From Paraburkholderia solitsugae (GTDB lineage Bacteria > Pseudomonadota > Gammaproteobacteria > Burkholderiales > Burkholderiaceae), in contig NZ_WOEY01000066.1 in assembly GCF_013177695.1 (NCBI RefSeq), forward strand, positions 62,001 through 126,000: a stretch of 64,000 nt of DNA. Direction: 5' to 3'. Positions 62,783 through 64,000 of this stretch are shown here, in pieces. Under the pieces are notes generated by a model. It did not search any database, was not told the DNA's origin, and worked only from the letters and a program-made list of their open reading frames with translations. How positions within the stretch are numbered: position 1 is the stretch's first letter; each line of letters starts with the position of its first letter. A program made the translations under genes and the position numbers.

Positions 62783-63766
62783 ATGAAGCTGGCGTCATTG
62801 CGTTCCGGACGGGACGGTGAATTGGTGGTGGTTAGTCGAGACTTGCGGCATGTTGTACGCGCGAGTTCGGTGGCGCGCACTTTACAGGCGGCGCTCGACG
62901 ATTGGGATGAGACGGCTCCAGGGCTCGAGGCGCTCTATGCGGCGCTGAATGCGGGGAAGGCAGCAGGCGCCTTTGCTATCGAGTGGAGCGAAGTGGGGCC
63001 GCCTTTGCCGCGGAGCTATCAATACCTCGATGGCGCTGCCTATGTGAGCCATATCAAGCGCAACCGTGCTGCCCGCGGCGAGGCTCTTCCGGATGATTTG
63101 ATGGACAAGCCGCTGGTCTACCAAGGTATTTCGCACGGATTTCTCGGCTGGGGAGACGACATCCCGTTGCCGTCAGAAGCCCTTGGAATTGATTTCGAAG
63201 CGGAGGTCGCCGCGGTGACGGGGGATGTTCCCATGGGTGTCAGTCCGCAGGAAGCGTGTTCTTATATTCGTCTGTTCGTGCTCCTCAATGACGTGTCATT
63301 GCGCGCGCTGATCCCCGCGGAGCTGAAGCGGACCTTTGGCTTTCTGACAGGCAAGCCTGCGTCGAGCCTGGGCCCGATTGCCGTGACGCCCGACGAATTG
63401 GGCCCGCTTTGGCACGAAGGGCTTGTGGGAGGGAGGATGCAGTGCTCGGTGCGCGGTGAAACGGTTGGCAGTATCGATACCGGTATAGATACGCCGTTTC
63501 ACTATGGCGATCTGATCGCCCACGTTGCCCAAACGCGAGCGTTCGAGCCAGGCACGATCGTCGGACTTGGCACCGTGTCGAACGAGGATGAGTCGGTCGG
63601 GTGCGGATGCATTGGCGAGATCCGGGCGCTCGAGACATTGCGCGACGGCAAGGCATCCACGCCGTTCCTGAGTTTCGGGGATCGCGTGCGTATTGAGCAC
63701 ATTGATCGCGAAGGTCAGTCCACTTTCGGCTATATCGACCAGCGCTTCGTGTCGGCGGCACGATAA
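62783..63766 (+). CDS. fumarylacetoacetate hydrolase family protein
   Basis: A 327-residue FAH-fold enzyme. Metal ligands Glu139 and Glu141 (IDFEAEVAAV) and the Asp in LLNDVSLR are present, with TGKPASSLGPIAVTPDELG as a family block. Relatives hydrolyse fumarylpyruvate or fumarylacetoacetate, or decarboxylate and hydrate ring-cleavage products. Its long N-terminal part (about 75 residues) fits the FAA-hydrolase rather than the decarboxylase form. It leads into a VOC gene, a common pair in gentisate- or homogentisate-like pathways. Confidence 0.87.
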   Translation: MKLASLRSGRDGELVVVSRDLRHVVRASSVARTLQAALDDWDETAPGLEALYAALNAGKAAGAFAIEWSEVGPPLPRSYQYLDGAAYVSHIKRNRAARGEALPDDLMDKPLVYQGISHGFLGWGDDIPLPSEALGIDFEAEVAAVTGDVPMGVSPQEACSYIRLFVLLNDVSLRALIPAELKRTFGFLTGKPASSLGPIAVTPDELGPLWHEGLVGGRMQCSVRGETVGSIDTGIDTPFHYGDLIAHVAQTRAFEPGTIVGLGTVSNEDESVGCGCIGEIRALETLRDGKASTPFLSFGDRVRIEHIDREGQSTFGYIDQRFVSAAR

Positions 63767-63803
63767 GTCGCGGCCGGCAGCGTTTCTGAAAGGAGAAAAC
63801 ATC

Positions 63804-64000
63804 ATGCTTTGCAAGGGCTTGCATCACGCAGCGTTTCGCTGCCGGGACGCACGTGAGACGGTCGATTTTTACACGGAAGTGCTCGGTCTGAAGTTTATTC
63901 ACGCGATGGGCGAGGATCACGTGCCTTCGACGGGCCTATATAGCCCGCACATCCACATCTTCTTCGAAATGGAGGACGGCGCCTGCATTGCATTCTTCGA
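63804..64000 (+). CDS. VOC-family dioxygenase/glyoxalase-like protein, N-terminal part (cut by window edge)
   Basis: The frame from the ATG at 63804, with AAAGGAG before it, stays open to the right edge. LHHAAFRCRDARETVDFYTE then VLGLKF is the start of a vicinal-oxygen-chelate domain with a first metal His, and SPHIHIFFEMEDG continues the first module. It lies 38 bp after the FAH-family gene. Whether it is an extradiol dioxygenase or another VOC enzyme cannot be said from 65 residues. Confidence 0.8.
   Translation, partial: MLCKGLHHAAFRCRDARETVDFYTEVLGLKFIHAMGEDHVPSTGLYSPHIHIFFEMEDGACIAFF

Noticed and set aside
1..64000. CRISPR arrays, rRNA, tRNA and transposase genes
   Set aside because: None was recognised; no regular short-spaced repeats, RNA gene signatures or DDE-type frames were seen.

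Overview
The window reads as part of a high-GC beta-proteobacterial replicon, most likely Burkholderiaceae (Paraburkholderia or Caballeronia type). This rests on two Burkholderia-style general porins, a DUF3331 remnant, a DUF4148-like secreted protein, three aromatic-acid:H+ symporters, a PqiABC envelope operon and GC-rich coding sequence with long antisense shadow frames. Species cannot be fixed from sequence alone. No rRNA, tRNA, CRISPR array or transposase was seen.

Region 1 (1-19.7 kb) is mixed. It holds the end of an aromatic-ring FAD monooxygenase with an MFS transporter and a TetR regulator, then gene remnants and small membrane proteins. A DUF3313 lipoprotein and a second TetR follow, then pqiABC. 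Next come a LuxR-type regulator with a degenerate receiver, a signal-less trypsin-like/PDZ protease and a patatin lipase. The first molybdenum hydroxylase (2Fe-2S plus Tat-exported Moco subunit) is divergent from an AraC regulator, with two direct repeats between them. CHRD, cytochrome b, VOC and GNAT proteins close the region.

Region 2 (19.7-64 kb) is a large catabolic accessory region. A tight operon (19.9-24.3 kb) encodes an intradiol (hydroxyquinol-type) dioxygenase, an SDR, a beta-keto-acid cleavage enzyme (BKACE), a gamma-carbonic-anhydrase-like protein, an MDR reductase and a cupin. Two YcaC-like hydrolases, LysR, HiPIP and IclR genes, a C-C-bond-hydrolase-like alpha/beta hydrolase and a second transporter follow. 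From 32.8 to 40.6 kb a porin precedes a run of mostly exported enzymes: molybdenum hydroxylase, formamidase-like protein, RidA, ACMSD-like amidohydrolase and RidA. A second porin, an AraC regulator, a dihaem cytochrome c, an alpha/beta hydrolase, a third molybdenum hydroxylase and a LysR come next. The right part has two LacI regulators, a signal-less substrate-binding protein, another RidA, a third transporter and an ALDH/amidohydrolase/DoxX operon. It ends with an exported YcaC-like hydrolase, a pirin, an FAH-family enzyme and the start of a VOC dioxygenase-like gene.

The catabolic genes appear tied together by a repeated LacI-family operator, TGCAATCGATTGCA and close variants. Ten sites lie before the dioxygenase operon, the second porin, the substrate-binding protein, the third transporter, the ALDH operon and the second lacI gene. 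In three places a perfect gene-proximal copy is paired with an asymmetric distal copy (TGCAAACGATTGCA or one mismatch from it) in the same orientation relative to the gene. The likely picture is a LacI-controlled regulon for an N-containing aromatic or heteroaromatic compound. Its early hydroxylation, deamination and amide steps would be at least partly periplasmic, with electrons passing to cytochrome c or HiPIP, and its ring cleavage and beta-keto-acid steps cytoplasmic. The substrate cannot be named from sequence.
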